DNA from: Microvirga terricola
Lineage (GTDB): Bacteria > Pseudomonadota > Alphaproteobacteria > Rhizobiales > Beijerinckiaceae
Direction: 5' to 3'
Length of the DNA stretch: 64,000 bases
NCBI RefSeq assembly: GCF_011777495.1
Contig: NZ_JAATJS010000008.1
Span: 1 to 64,000, forward strand
In this document: piece after piece, positions 27,246 through 35,925 of the stretch
Numbering within the stretch: position 1 is the first letter of the stretch
How the letters are laid out: each line of letters starts with the position of its first letter
Made by a program: the position numbers and the translations under genes
The notes under the pieces: model-generated
What the model was told of the DNA's origin: nothing
The model's input: the letters and a program-made list of their open reading frames with translations, nothing else
The model's database searches: none

Positions 27246-27295
27246 ATTGTAATGTTCGTGCAATCGTGCCGGGGTAAGCACTAACTTATTACAAT
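27246..27295. repeat. inverted repeat before the two-component operon
   Basis: ATTGTAAT (27246-27253) and its exact complement ATTACAAT (27288-27295), each inside a CTTATT-N2-AATG context, lie just upstream of the response regulator start at 27304. The context also reads as an imperfect direct repeat, as OmpR-type regulators often bind. Function is speculative. Confidence 0.35.
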
Positions 27296-27303
27296 GGCTG
27301 GAA

Positions 27304-27987
27304 ATGCCGACTATGCGGATTCTGCTCGTAGAAGACGACCCTCAGATGGCCGACGCTCTGAGCGAAGCCCTCAGGAAGTATTCGGTACTCGTCGATAGAG
27401 TGGCAACTCTCGCCGAGGCGGAGGAGGCTGCCGCGTTGAGAAGCCATGACGCCGTCCTGCTTGATCGACGCCTGCCTGATGGGGACGGACTGAATCTGAT
27501 CCCTCCCCTACGAGCCCAAGATCCCGGCGTGCCTGTGATTGTTCTGACAGCGCGGGGGGAGCTACGAGAAAAGGTCGTCGGGCTTGATGCCAGCGCGGAC
27601 GACTATCTCGCGAAACCCTTTGCCGTAGAGGAACTGTTGGCTCGCTTGCGGGCGGTCCTCCGTCGCCCCGCCAACCTTTCTTCGGATGTCATTCGGGCAG
27701 GACGGCTTTCGTTTGACTGCCAGCAGCGTTCGGCGGGCATCGACGGTAAACCGCTTGAGCTTTCGCGGCGCGAGCTCCTCGTATTGGAGGCTCTCATGCG
27801 GCGCAAAGGTCGAACCGTGCAGCGGGCGACACTCGAAGAGGCAGTCTATGGTTTCGACGATGAAATCCAGTCTAACGCCCTTGATACCCACATTTCACGA
27901 TTGCGCCGAAAGCTCGGTGACGCGAACTCTGGAATCGAGATCCATAGTGTCCGAGGTATCGGCTATCTCCTGAAGCAGGTCGCATGA
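27304..27987 (+). CDS. OmpR/PhoB-type response regulator
   Basis: A 227-residue regulator. The receiver domain spans residues 4-118, with acidic pair Asp11/Asp12, phosphoacceptor Asp54 (LLDRRLPDG), Thr82 and Lys104 (LAKPF). The C-terminal winged helix is seen in LELSRRELLVLEALMRRKGRTVQRATLEEAVYG and SNALDTHISRLRRKLG. The style is close to QseB/PmrA-type regulators. ATG 27304 is used; ATG 27313 would remove three residues. The stop overlaps the histidine kinase start, so the pair is one operon. Target genes unknown; the PmtA-like gene downstream is a candidate. Confidence 0.94.
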   Translation: MPTMRILLVEDDPQMADALSEALRKYSVLVDRVATLAEAEEAAALRSHDAVLLDRRLPDGDGLNLIPPLRAQDPGVPVIVLTARGELREKVVGLDASADDYLAKPFAVEELLARLRAVLRRPANLSSDVIRAGRLSFDCQQRSAGIDGKPLELSRRELLVLEALMRRKGRTVQRATLEEAVYGFDDEIQSNALDTHISRLRRKLGDANSGIEIHSVRGIGYLLKQVA

Positions 27988-29366
27988 TCAGCTCTCCGGT
28001 ACGATCTCTTACGCGGACACTCATATGGAGGCTCATTGCCTTCCAAATTGCGGGCCTCGTCCTCATTCTTGTCCTCGTGGTCGGAACCTTGTCCGCCACG
28101 GGCCTGCTCGTGAACCTTGAGACGGAAGACGAGACCATAGCCATCCTCCAAGAGGCACTTGCTCGGGACGAGAACAACGGTCTCTTGCTTCGTCCAACAC
28201 CGGCGCTCGCTGACCTTCGCTCCAAGGTTCCTGACCACTGGTTCATTGTGCGCGATCAAAACGGGCAACGACTAGCCGAGGGACAGCCGCCATCCGTCTT
28301 CGCCCGTATCGGTGCGTCGCTCGACGAGATCGGGCAGGCCCGGCTCGGTTGGAACATGGCCGACGACAGCTCGTCTCGCCCCACCGCACGCATGAAATGG
28401 ATCGACACCCAGGCCGGTCGCGTCCAAATCCTGACCGGGTCCGGGCCGCAAGTGACGCCACACAAAATTCTGATGGCGACGTCACTCGTCATCTCAAGCC
28501 TCATCCTACCGAGCCTAGTTCCCCTGATCATTGCAACAATTGTTGTGACCCCCGTCGTCATACGACGCGCCCTGGCCGGGCTGAGCGAGGCGGCCGCGCA
28601 AGCAAGGGATATCGACATCAACCAACTTCATACCCGTTTGTCGGCCGATGCCGTTCCCAGCGAAGCCGCGCCCTTGGTGCAGGCCATTAACGACGCACTG
28701 GACCGCCTCGAAAGAGAATATGAAGGGCAGCAACGATTCCTGATGGCTGCGGCCCATGAATTGCGGACGCCCATCGCAGTGTTGCAAGTCCGCCTTGAGT
28801 CGCTGGCCGAAGGGGCCGTCAAAGATCGACTCCTTGAAGCTCTCAACCGTCTTGCCAATCTGGCCGGGCAACTCCTCGATATCCAGCGCCTGTCCCAATC
28901 CGCACCGGAGTTTGCGCGCATCGACTTGGTTGATCTCGCTCGTCGCGTGGCGAGCGATCTCGCGCCTCTGGCAATTGCAGCGGGATATGAGCCGGCGCTT
29001 GAGTCCGACGTGGATGAGATGCCAATCGATGGCGATCAATCGTCCCTTGAAAGGGCCCTGACCAATCTCATCCAGAACGCCATTCAACATGGAGGACGGA
29101 GAGGAACGATTACGATCACCGTCGGATCGGATTACTCGATCTCGGTCACCGATGAGGGGGATGGCGTTCCGGCAGAACGCAACGAAGACATCTTCAAGCC
29201 GTTTCATCGGCTTCACCCCCAAAGAAGCGGCGCCGGGCTCGGGCTTCACCTGGTGCGTGAGATCGTCCGCCGCCACGGGGGCCGCATCACGGTGATCAAC
29301 GTTCCGCACGGAGGTGCCTGTTTCCGTATGACGTTCCGCCCCCCGCGCCAGTCGGCATCAAGATAG
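27984..29366 (+). CDS. sensor histidine kinase, partner of the upstream response regulator
   Basis: A 460-residue inner-membrane kinase. Two membrane segments (about residues 14-43 and 163-193) flank a periplasmic domain of about 120 residues. A HAMP-like stretch follows, then the phosphoacceptor His258 in AAAHELRTPIAVLQ. The ATPase domain shows the N box LTNLIQNAIQHGG, G1 VTDEGDGVP and G2 GAGLGLHLVREIVRRHGG. The ATG overlaps the response regulator stop. The signal is unknown; the short periplasmic domain has no cysteine pair or His-rich patch that would suggest metal sensing. Confidence 0.94.
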   Translation: MISSPVRSLTRTLIWRLIAFQIAGLVLILVLVVGTLSATGLLVNLETEDETIAILQEALARDENNGLLLRPTPALADLRSKVPDHWFIVRDQNGQRLAEGQPPSVFARIGASLDEIGQARLGWNMADDSSSRPTARMKWIDTQAGRVQILTGSGPQVTPHKILMATSLVISSLILPSLVPLIIATIVVTPVVIRRALAGLSEAAAQARDIDINQLHTRLSADAVPSEAAPLVQAINDALDRLEREYEGQQRFLMAAAHELRTPIAVLQVRLESLAEGAVKDRLLEALNRLANLAGQLLDIQRLSQSAPEFARIDLVDLARRVASDLAPLAIAAGYEPALESDVDEMPIDGDQSSLERALTNLIQNAIQHGGRRGTITITVGSDYSISVTDEGDGVPAERNEDIFKPFHRLHPQRSGAGLGLHLVREIVRRHGGRITVINVPHGGACFRMTFRPPRQSASR

Positions 29367-29521
29367 ATCTTCGCGACGGCTTCGCCCGCCCGTAGCCTCG
29401 TATCAATTGTCATACGCACAAATGGAAATACGTCGGCACGTAATGTCTATGTAATCGGGCACGGCCATTAAGGACCTATCCGAAGACGCGTAAACAGATC
29501 GCGCAATCAAAGGATCGGTCG

Positions 29522-30106
29522 ATGCCCTCGAGTGACTTACTTCATTTCTTTAAGGCCTGGATTGCCGATCCCAAGTATGTCGGGGCGATTGCACCTTCGG
29601 GTAATGCGTTGGCGGAAGTCATCACGTCTGAGATAAGCCGAACCTCCGGCCCAGTTCTAGAGCTAGGCCCAGGAACCGGCGTCTTTACGGAGGCCTTGTT
29701 GAACAAGGGGCTTCGTCAGGAAGAACTCACGCTTATCGAGTACGGCTCCGATTTCGCGCGCCTTTTGCATCACCGCTTCCCGCGGGCGCGCGTCTTGTGG
29801 ATGGATGCCTCGCGACTGGCGCATCATGGCCTCTTCGAGGGAGCGCCCTTGGGAGCTGTCGTCAGCGGCATTCCGCTCCTGAATCTTCCTCCACGAAAGA
29901 TCATTAGAATCCTCTCAGGCTCCTTTCGGTACATGCGTCCAGGTGCCGCTTTCTACCAGTTCACATATGGCCCGAGATGCCCCATCTCTCGCCCGATGCT
30001 GGACCGACTTGGGCTCAAGGCATCCCCGGTCGGAAGAGCGATCGCCAACGTCCCGCCAGCCTCAGTGTATCCCATCACAGGACGTGGCGTTCGATTGCCC
30101 ATTTAG
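29522..30106 (+). CDS. class I SAM methyltransferase, phospholipid N-methyltransferase (PmtA)-like
   Basis: A 194-residue protein. Its opening FFKAWIADPKYVGAIAPSG and motif I ELGPGTGVFTEALL are typical of rhizobial PmtA-type phosphatidylethanolamine N-methyltransferases. Motif II region LWMDASRL and the SGIPLLNLPP stretch follow. It lacks membrane helices, as in the soluble PmtA class. It lies 155 bases downstream of the histidine kinase on the same strand and could belong to its regulon. A stand-alone methyltransferase of other specificity in the same family is the alternative. Confidence 0.82.
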   Translation: MPSSDLLHFFKAWIADPKYVGAIAPSGNALAEVITSEISRTSGPVLELGPGTGVFTEALLNKGLRQEELTLIEYGSDFARLLHHRFPRARVLWMDASRLAHHGLFEGAPLGAVVSGIPLLNLPPRKIIRILSGSFRYMRPGAAFYQFTYGPRCPISRPMLDRLGLKASPVGRAIANVPPASVYPITGRGVRLPI

Positions 30107-30224
30107 CTGGGTCTCTCACAAAGGCCAGATACGCAGTTTCGTCGTCGCCGGCCAGGACGGTCGCCTGGTTGGCCGGGATTGCCATCCCTTCAGGTTTCGT
30201 TCGGTCATCAGCTCGGTTGCCGAA

Positions 30225-30490
30225 GATTGTCGGCACGGCAATGACCGGACATTTGGCAAGCCGCTTTTCCAGTTCGTCATATTTCAGGTCTCCAGCCGCG
30301 CGCGGCAATTATGGATGACGATGCTGACGCGGTCCGGATTGTAGAAGGACGCCGCCGTGCGGTCGAATGTGGCATCGTCGAAATTCCATTTCGGCGACGC
30401 GCTCCGCGCCCTGTCGGTAACATTCGCGCAGGTTCTTTCTGGCGAACGGAAGGCCGCTGCTCTGGCCATGCTCAGAATAGCGCCGCAGGC
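30225..30490 (-). pseudogene. decayed alpha/beta hydrolase (epoxide hydrolase-like) fragment
   Basis: Three short minus-strand stretches in three different frames, in the right order, match the C-terminal part of alpha/beta hydrolases. They are RRYSEHGQSSGLPFARKNLR (about 30485-30411), SPKWNFDDATFDRTAASF followed by an IVIHN segment (about 30397-30287), and KYDELEKRLAKCPVIAVPTI (about 30281-30225). At least two frameshifts separate them. The N-terminal nucleophile region and the C-terminal catalytic His are not recognisable nearby. The gene is dead or the locus is a remnant left by a deletion. Confidence 0.65.
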
Positions 30491-30624
30491 GAAGTTCCAC
30501 CGGATCGAGCTTGAGCGCGACGAAAATCTCGTCCAGGGCGCAGACCTCTTCTCTTTTTCTGCCTAAACCACGCACATTGTCTATATCATGAAGATCGCCA
30601 ACTGTTCCTTGAGGAGAGGGCGTC

Positions 30625-32163
30625 ATGATTGTCAGCGATCAGAGCGATGTCGTCAGCTTTATCGAGGACATCCTCAAGCAGCGTGGCTGGAACCTTGAAA
30701 CCATAGCGACACATGCATCGCTGGTTTTCCTGGCAGGCGACCGCGCTTACAAGCTGAAGCGTGCCGTCTCTTACCCCTATCTCGATTTTTCTACATCCGA
30801 GAAGCGCCTCGCTGCATGCCAGACGGAAGTCACACTGAACCGGCGGACGGCTCCCACGCTCTACCTCGGCGCTCGAATGATTACGCGGGATATGGCCGGC
30901 CAACTATCCTTCGACGGAGTCGGCTCTCTCGTTGATGCCGTGGTCGAAATGCGTCGCTTCGATCAGATGATGCTGTTCGATAACATGGCCCAACGTGGCG
31001 CGCTAACGCCCCAAATCATGACAGATCTCGCGCGGTGCATCGCCGCCTTTCATCGTGACGCGGCGAGCAGCGGAACCCATGGCGGCGCGGATGGGATCGC
31101 CGCCGTTCTTCACATCAATGACCGCTCTCTTCGCGCGACGGGCCTCGTCACCGGGGAGGAGGCAGATGCGTTTTTCGCACTTTTCAAGCAAACACTGGAG
31201 CGGCACATCGCACTTCTCGACATGCGGCGCGAAGCTGGAAAGGTCCGGCGCTGTCATGGCGATCTGATCTTGCGCAACATCTGTCTCGTGGACGGGATAC
31301 CAACGATGTTCGACTGCATCGAGTTCGACGATTCGCTCGCGACAATCGATATCCTCTATGATCTCGCTTTCCTGCTGATGGATTTATGGCACCGCGATCA
31401 ACGTGACCACGCCAATCTCGTGCTCAACCGATACCTCGACGAGTGCGACGAAGGCGACGGACTGCCCCTGATGCCTTTCTTTATGGCGATCCGCGCCGCG
31501 GTCAGAGCCCACGTTACGGCGGCGCAGATGGCCAGTGCGGACGCGAAGAATAAGCCAACGTTTGAGGCCGAAGCGCGGACCTACTTCGATCTCGCGTGCA
31601 AATTGCTGCAACCCGAGCCCGTAAGCCTGGTTGCAATCGGCGGCTTTAGCGGATCAGGGAAATCGACCGTCACCTCGCTTCTCGCCGCCTCTCTCGGGCC
31701 CGCCCCCGGCGCACGAACGCTCAACAGTGATCGAATACGCAAGAAGTTATATGGTGTCGCGGCTGAGACCCATCTTCCTGAGGCAGCCTATCAGGCAAGC
31801 GTGTCAGAGAAGGTTTACAACTTTCTCCGAAGGGAAGCTCGCCGCATTCTCGATACGGGTCACGGCGTCGTTGTGGACGCCGTCTTTGACCGTGCAGACG
31901 AGCGCGAGGCCATTCAACAAGTTGCCGAGCAGGGAAGCGTTCGTTTCCACGGCTTTTGGCTTGAGGCACCACGAGAAACGCTCATTTCCCGCCTGGCGGC
32001 CCGGCATCACGATCCATCCGACGCAACCGTTGAGGTGCTGGCAGGCCAGCGCCAGCGCGCTCACGGAGACATGACATGGAAACCCATTGATGCGTCGAGC
32101 GACCCAGCTCAAACGCGCGATCTTATCCGCGTCTCGATGAAGCTGAGGCACGCCGATACCTGA
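30625..32163 (+). CDS. APH-like kinase fused to AAA/P-loop kinase domain
   Basis: A 512-residue two-domain protein. The N-terminal half is aminoglycoside-phosphotransferase/choline-kinase-like, with the catalytic HGDLILRN motif at residues 211-218 and the metal-site region FDCIEFDD. The C-terminal half is a P-loop kinase with Walker A GGFSGSGKST at 339-348 and the acceptor-like VVVDAVFDRADERE region. Such fusions occur widely in proteobacteria, often annotated as bifunctional aminoglycoside phosphotransferase/ATP-binding protein, with no known substrate. It stands alone: the pseudogene lies upstream on the other strand and a convergent gene ends 22 bases away. Confidence 0.88.
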   Translation: MIVSDQSDVVSFIEDILKQRGWNLETIATHASLVFLAGDRAYKLKRAVSYPYLDFSTSEKRLAACQTEVTLNRRTAPTLYLGARMITRDMAGQLSFDGVGSLVDAVVEMRRFDQMMLFDNMAQRGALTPQIMTDLARCIAAFHRDAASSGTHGGADGIAAVLHINDRSLRATGLVTGEEADAFFALFKQTLERHIALLDMRREAGKVRRCHGDLILRNICLVDGIPTMFDCIEFDDSLATIDILYDLAFLLMDLWHRDQRDHANLVLNRYLDECDEGDGLPLMPFFMAIRAAVRAHVTAAQMASADAKNKPTFEAEARTYFDLACKLLQPEPVSLVAIGGFSGSGKSTVTSLLAASLGPAPGARTLNSDRIRKKLYGVAAETHLPEAAYQASVSEKVYNFLRREARRILDTGHGVVVDAVFDRADEREAIQQVAEQGSVRFHGFWLEAPRETLISRLAARHHDPSDATVEVLAGQRQRAHGDMTWKPIDASSDPAQTRDLIRVSMKLRHADT

Positions 32164-32185
32164 TAACCATGGTTTACACGCGCTC

Positions 32186-33388
32186 TCACTCGACTTGAAT
32201 TGTCACGGGGATGCGCACGAGATCGCGATCCCAGGTCACTGCACAATTCTTGAGCTGGTACCGGGTCAGATAGAGGAACCCGCGTTCACCAATATCCTCG
32301 AATGACGGTGTCCGAGCGCCGGGATCGATGAGAGAGGGGTAAAAATAGGCGTGCAGCTCATTGCACGATTTGTCCCAAAGCAGTTGCGCCTCCATGACGA
32401 GAGACGCATCCGACCAAGTCAGAAGGTCCGATGATGTCGAGGCAAATATCCCTTCCACCCAACGCCCCTCCAGGTTGCGGCGCCTGTCGCCAAACACCGC
32501 AAGGACCTTGCCGCTTTCGCGGTGCTTGACCATGCTACCAATCATGCGACCGATTGCATTCGGCGCGACGGGAGCACAGACATGGGCCCCCGGGTTCTCG
32601 ACCGATTGCCGGAAGGGATCGACAAACTCAGCCGAGAAATCCGTTCCATTCCACGCCCGCCAGGAAAACGGATCATCAAGGTCTTTGGTGCGGATCAGAC
32701 AGTTTCCGCGGCGCTGCGCCTTGTATCCATCCGCAAAGATAAATGCGTAGAACCATCCTTCGTGTTCGATGATGTTGGAAGGGTTTGCATAACCCACGCG
32801 CCCGTTGCGATCCGTCGGGAACCCATAAGGCAATGTTGCGACAACCGGCGGCCTCGACACCTCCAGGGGCTGAAAGCTTTGTCCGCCGTCACGCGAAACA
32901 AGAGCTGTGATGGTATTGAGCAAACAAGGACTGTAGCGACCGGCTGGGCATTGATCGGGGGTGCGCTCGCCTCTCAATTCAGTATGAGCGAGCGCGTAAA
33001 CCGTCGTTCCATCGCGGGTATAGACGCCGCCGATCCAGCTGAGATCATCGAAATCAGACAGCCTGGCTGACCGTTTCCCCTCATACAACATGGAACACTT
33101 TGGCCGTACACCATCGAGGTCGGGCCCAACAAGAGCCCGATTGTCGTTGTGACTAACGACTAGGCTCACTTGCCCGGAAGCGCCGCGAAACGCGCGTGCC
33201 GGCGCGTCCGGCACGTTGTTCTTTGCGCATGCGTCCCGAGCCCACTCAAAAACCGTCTCAACAGGTCCATCGGGAACCACCATGAGGGACCGGTGCTCGG
33301 GCTTCTCGGCTCGAACACCGGCCCACAGGCTGCTCGCCGCCAGGAGGGAAACGGCGAGTAGCTCCAGCGTTCTCTTCGACCGGGCCAT
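32186..33388 (-). CDS. secreted protein of unknown function, propeller-like (glycosidase-fold candidate)
   Basis: A 400-residue exported protein. Residues 1-26 form a signal peptide (RSKRTLELLAVSLLAASSLWAG). The mature part has repeated W/D/G-rich strands (SRDGGQSFQPLEVSRPP, GWFYAFIFADG, IRTKDLDDPFSWRAWNG, SSDLLTWSDA) like five-bladed propellers of the GH43/GH117/sialidase type. I cannot name a family or catalytic residues. The ATG at 33388 overlaps the stop of the pyruvyltransferase gene (TGATG), so it is the last gene of the exopolysaccharide operon. It may trim or bind the secreted glycan. Confidence 0.75.
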   Translation of the reverse strand: MARSKRTLELLAVSLLAASSLWAGVRAEKPEHRSLMVVPDGPVETVFEWARDACAKNNVPDAPARAFRGASGQVSLVVSHNDNRALVGPDLDGVRPKCSMLYEGKRSARLSDFDDLSWIGGVYTRDGTTVYALAHTELRGERTPDQCPAGRYSPCLLNTITALVSRDGGQSFQPLEVSRPPVVATLPYGFPTDRNGRVGYANPSNIIEHEGWFYAFIFADGYKAQRRGNCLIRTKDLDDPFSWRAWNGTDFSAEFVDPFRQSVENPGAHVCAPVAPNAIGRMIGSMVKHRESGKVLAVFGDRRRNLEGRWVEGIFASTSSDLLTWSDASLVMEAQLLWDKSCNELHAYFYPSLIDPGARTPSFEDIGERGFLYLTRYQLKNCAVTWDRDLVRIPVTIQVE

Positions 33389-34575
33389 CAGGCAGCCTTT
33401 TGGGTCGGCTCCTGAACCCTCTGCATGACATCGACCATTTTGGTATCGACACCATTCTCCACCAGGAACTGCCGCATTTCGCGATAGGTGTGGTGGTAGG
33501 CACGGTTGAATTTGTCGAACAACGATTGATCCCAATACTCTTCGAGGTTGAAATCCTTGCCCGAGAAGACATCGAAGCTCGGGATCTGGAAGGTCTCGGC
33601 GAATTCCACCGTCCGACTGTCATAGGTGAAGTAGATGGAAGGCGTTCCGTTCGACAGGGCCATCAGATTGCCGTGCAGGCGATAGCCCAGGACGAGGTCC
33701 TTCTGCTGAACAAGGTCCTCATAGTCGGCCACGACATCCGAATAGAAAAGCCGCTCACGATGGAGCTTCTCCATCGTCTCGTCCATGTACCAGTCGGACA
33801 CCCATTTGTTGGCGCGGAGAGCCGCAAAGGCTTCTTCCTTCTGCTCTTGCGTGCCAAAGACGATTTTCTTCTCCTCGACTTCGCCCTGCGCCATGAGGAC
33901 GACGTCGAAGCGCTGCGCCAGGGATTTGACGAGATCGCGATGGAAGGTCAGGTAGCGCTTAATATCCTGCGCATAGGCCGGAGACACCTCTCGGCGCATA
34001 GTAATGCCCGCGTAACGGACCTTTTCGAGCGGCGGCAACTGGATTTTCATGTTGGGGTTGTTGCGCCGGAATGCCGTAGGGCAACCAATGATCCGCACGT
34101 TGCGAATGCCGATATCCCAGAGGACCTGAGCCGAGTAGGTGCCGCGCACACCGATGGAGGTGGTCGAATCCGCCATCATGCGGAGGACCGTCTTGGTCTC
34201 GTCGGAGAGCTCAAGCTTGCCCTTGACCGGCGCCTGAGCGCCGATGCCATAAGCGATGACCGGGATCTTCAACCTCTTCAGAACATCAATAGTCTGGCTC
34301 CAGCGCATGTCCTTGTGCACATAGTTGGAACCACGCAGGAAGACGTAATCATACTCCTCATTCAGCCGGTCGATGTCATCGAGATTCGGATTGGCAATAG
34401 GCAGAACGCCAAGCTTTTCGAAGTTCAGGAGCTTGAGGGATGAATCGAAGACGAAAGCGTCGCCGATATTATGATAATGATTGATATGGTTCTGAATCTC
34501 CTTGTAGCGATACCAGCGAACATTGTCGTGGTCATATACCTCGCCCGAGGGAATCATAACAAGAATGCGTGCCAC
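33388..34575 (-). CDS. polysaccharide pyruvyl transferase family protein
   Basis: A 395-residue protein of the polysaccharide pyruvyltransferase superfamily, which adds pyruvate ketals to sugar residues from phosphoenolpyruvate. The family landmarks are the early NIGDAFVF, DYVFLRGSNY, VIAYGIGAQAP, a central SIGVRG and RNVRIIGCPT, and the C-terminal LGYRLHGNLMALSNGTPSIYFTYDSR. The GTG start at 34575 is supported by an AAGGAG site. It sits between a GT4 gene and the secreted propeller protein in one operon. Pyruvylation is a known feature of S. meliloti galactoglucan, consistent with the locus assignment. Confidence 0.88.
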   Translation of the reverse strand: MARILVMIPSGEVYDHDNVRWYRYKEIQNHINHYHNIGDAFVFDSSLKLLNFEKLGVLPIANPNLDDIDRLNEEYDYVFLRGSNYVHKDMRWSQTIDVLKRLKIPVIAYGIGAQAPVKGKLELSDETKTVLRMMADSTTSIGVRGTYSAQVLWDIGIRNVRIIGCPTAFRRNNPNMKIQLPPLEKVRYAGITMRREVSPAYAQDIKRYLTFHRDLVKSLAQRFDVVLMAQGEVEEKKIVFGTQEQKEEAFAALRANKWVSDWYMDETMEKLHRERLFYSDVVADYEDLVQQKDLVLGYRLHGNLMALSNGTPSIYFTYDSRTVEFAETFQIPSFDVFSGKDFNLEEYWDQSLFDKFNRAYHHTYREMRQFLVENGVDTKMVDVMQRVQEPTQKAA

Positions 34576-34620
34576 TTTTGTCTCCTTAATTACTTATGGT
34601 TGGATTTCTCAGGGTATCGA

Positions 34621-35925
34621 TTATGCCGAGCGCACCGAGCGAGAAGCTCCGCGATCCCGGCTGGCAGCGATGCTGTAATAGAGATCGAGATGCTGCTTCG
34701 CGCATTCGCGGAAATCGATTGGGCGCGTGATGCCGGTACGCAGACGCTCCCAGAGCGTCTCATCGGTCAGGGCTTCAACCATGCGGTCAACCAGATCCTC
34801 GGATGAGCCGGCACGGAAGTGCAGACCATCGACGCCATCGGTGATCTTTTCGGCCATTCCGCCGATGTTGCTGCAAATCATCGGCCGCCCGTGAAAGAAG
34901 GATTCCTGAATCACGATGGGCGAGTTCTCCCACCAGATTGAGGGAATGATGGTCCAATCAATGGAGCGCATCAGACGCGGCATTTCGCTGTTCTGGTAGG
35001 CACCGTAGAACCTTGCACGAGGCCCGGCCTGCTGGATGAGCTTCTCAATCTTCTCCTGAAAAACCTTGGGCTGCCTGTCGAGATTTCCGCCAAAGATCAT
35101 GAGCTGCGCATCCTCGCCCCAGATCGCCTCCGGAATGCGAGCGACGGCGTCGAGCAGGACATCGACGCCCTTGAACGATGTGATTTGCCCAAAGTACCCG
35201 AAGCGGGCGCGCCGCCCGCCGGAGGCACCTATTCGCGGCGCAACCGGCGCGGATATATCCAAACCATTCTCGATGACGGTGAATTTGGAACGCTCCAGCC
35301 CCCAGTCAACGTAGCGGTCGACCAGAAACCGGCTTGGTGACACAAAATGATCGGCGACCTGGAGCAGACCGCGCACGAAATTCTCGCGACGCAGAAAGCG
35401 CGCCGGCGAGATATCAGGAAAACACGCGTTGCAATCCGCGGGTGAGGATTGACGGCAAAGGTTTGTGCTTCGCGTTTTCACCATCTGGCCATGATGGTGA
35501 CAGATCGCGAGAAATTCGTGGAAAGTCACAACGATGACGGTATCAGGCAGTGCCCGGCGAACCGCATAGATGCACTCAAGCCCGAGTCCTATGAAGTGGT
35601 GAAAGTGGATCACATCCGGCTTGAGGTCCAGCACGACTCGAAGAAAATCCCGCTCAATTTCTTCGGTGTTGTGATTGGAAAGGAGGAAGTGATCATACTC
35701 GTCTGCATGATAGAGGAACTCACCCTCTTTCTGCCGCAGGCTGAGAAGAGCCGTTCCTCCGTGCCGGACGACAGGGTGCCCGACACGAGCCAGGTAGCGG
35801 GAGTTGACGCCCTCCGTCTCGTTGAGCCCCTTGTGGAGGTTGTAGGAGGCGATCTCCGCGCCACCGAGCGAGAAGCTCGGATGGCCGTGCGAGACGATTA
35901 GAATTCGCAGCGGGTCGTAAGTCAT
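34621..35925 (-). CDS. glycosyltransferase family 4 protein
   Basis: A 434-residue GT-B glycosyltransferase. The N-terminal acceptor domain has VSHGHPSFSLGGAEIASYNL. The C-terminal donor domain shows FGYFGQITSFKGVDVLLDAVARIPEA, SEMPRLMRSIDWTIIPS and the nucleotide-sugar E-x7-E-like motif IVIQESFFHGRPMICSNIGGMAE. A CNACFP cysteine motif in the N domain is shared with the GT4 at 38960-40219, which is a clear paralogue. The ATG overlaps the stop of the large GT2-like gene (ATGA). No membrane helix; cytoplasmic. Confidence 0.92.
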   Translation of the reverse strand: MTYDPLRILIVSHGHPSFSLGGAEIASYNLHKGLNETEGVNSRYLARVGHPVVRHGGTALLSLRQKEGEFLYHADEYDHFLLSNHNTEEIERDFLRVVLDLKPDVIHFHHFIGLGLECIYAVRRALPDTVIVVTFHEFLAICHHHGQMVKTRSTNLCRQSSPADCNACFPDISPARFLRRENFVRGLLQVADHFVSPSRFLVDRYVDWGLERSKFTVIENGLDISAPVAPRIGASGGRRARFGYFGQITSFKGVDVLLDAVARIPEAIWGEDAQLMIFGGNLDRQPKVFQEKIEKLIQQAGPRARFYGAYQNSEMPRLMRSIDWTIIPSIWWENSPIVIQESFFHGRPMICSNIGGMAEKITDGVDGLHFRAGSSEDLVDRMVEALTDETLWERLRTGITRPIDFRECAKQHLDLYYSIAASRDRGASRSVRSA

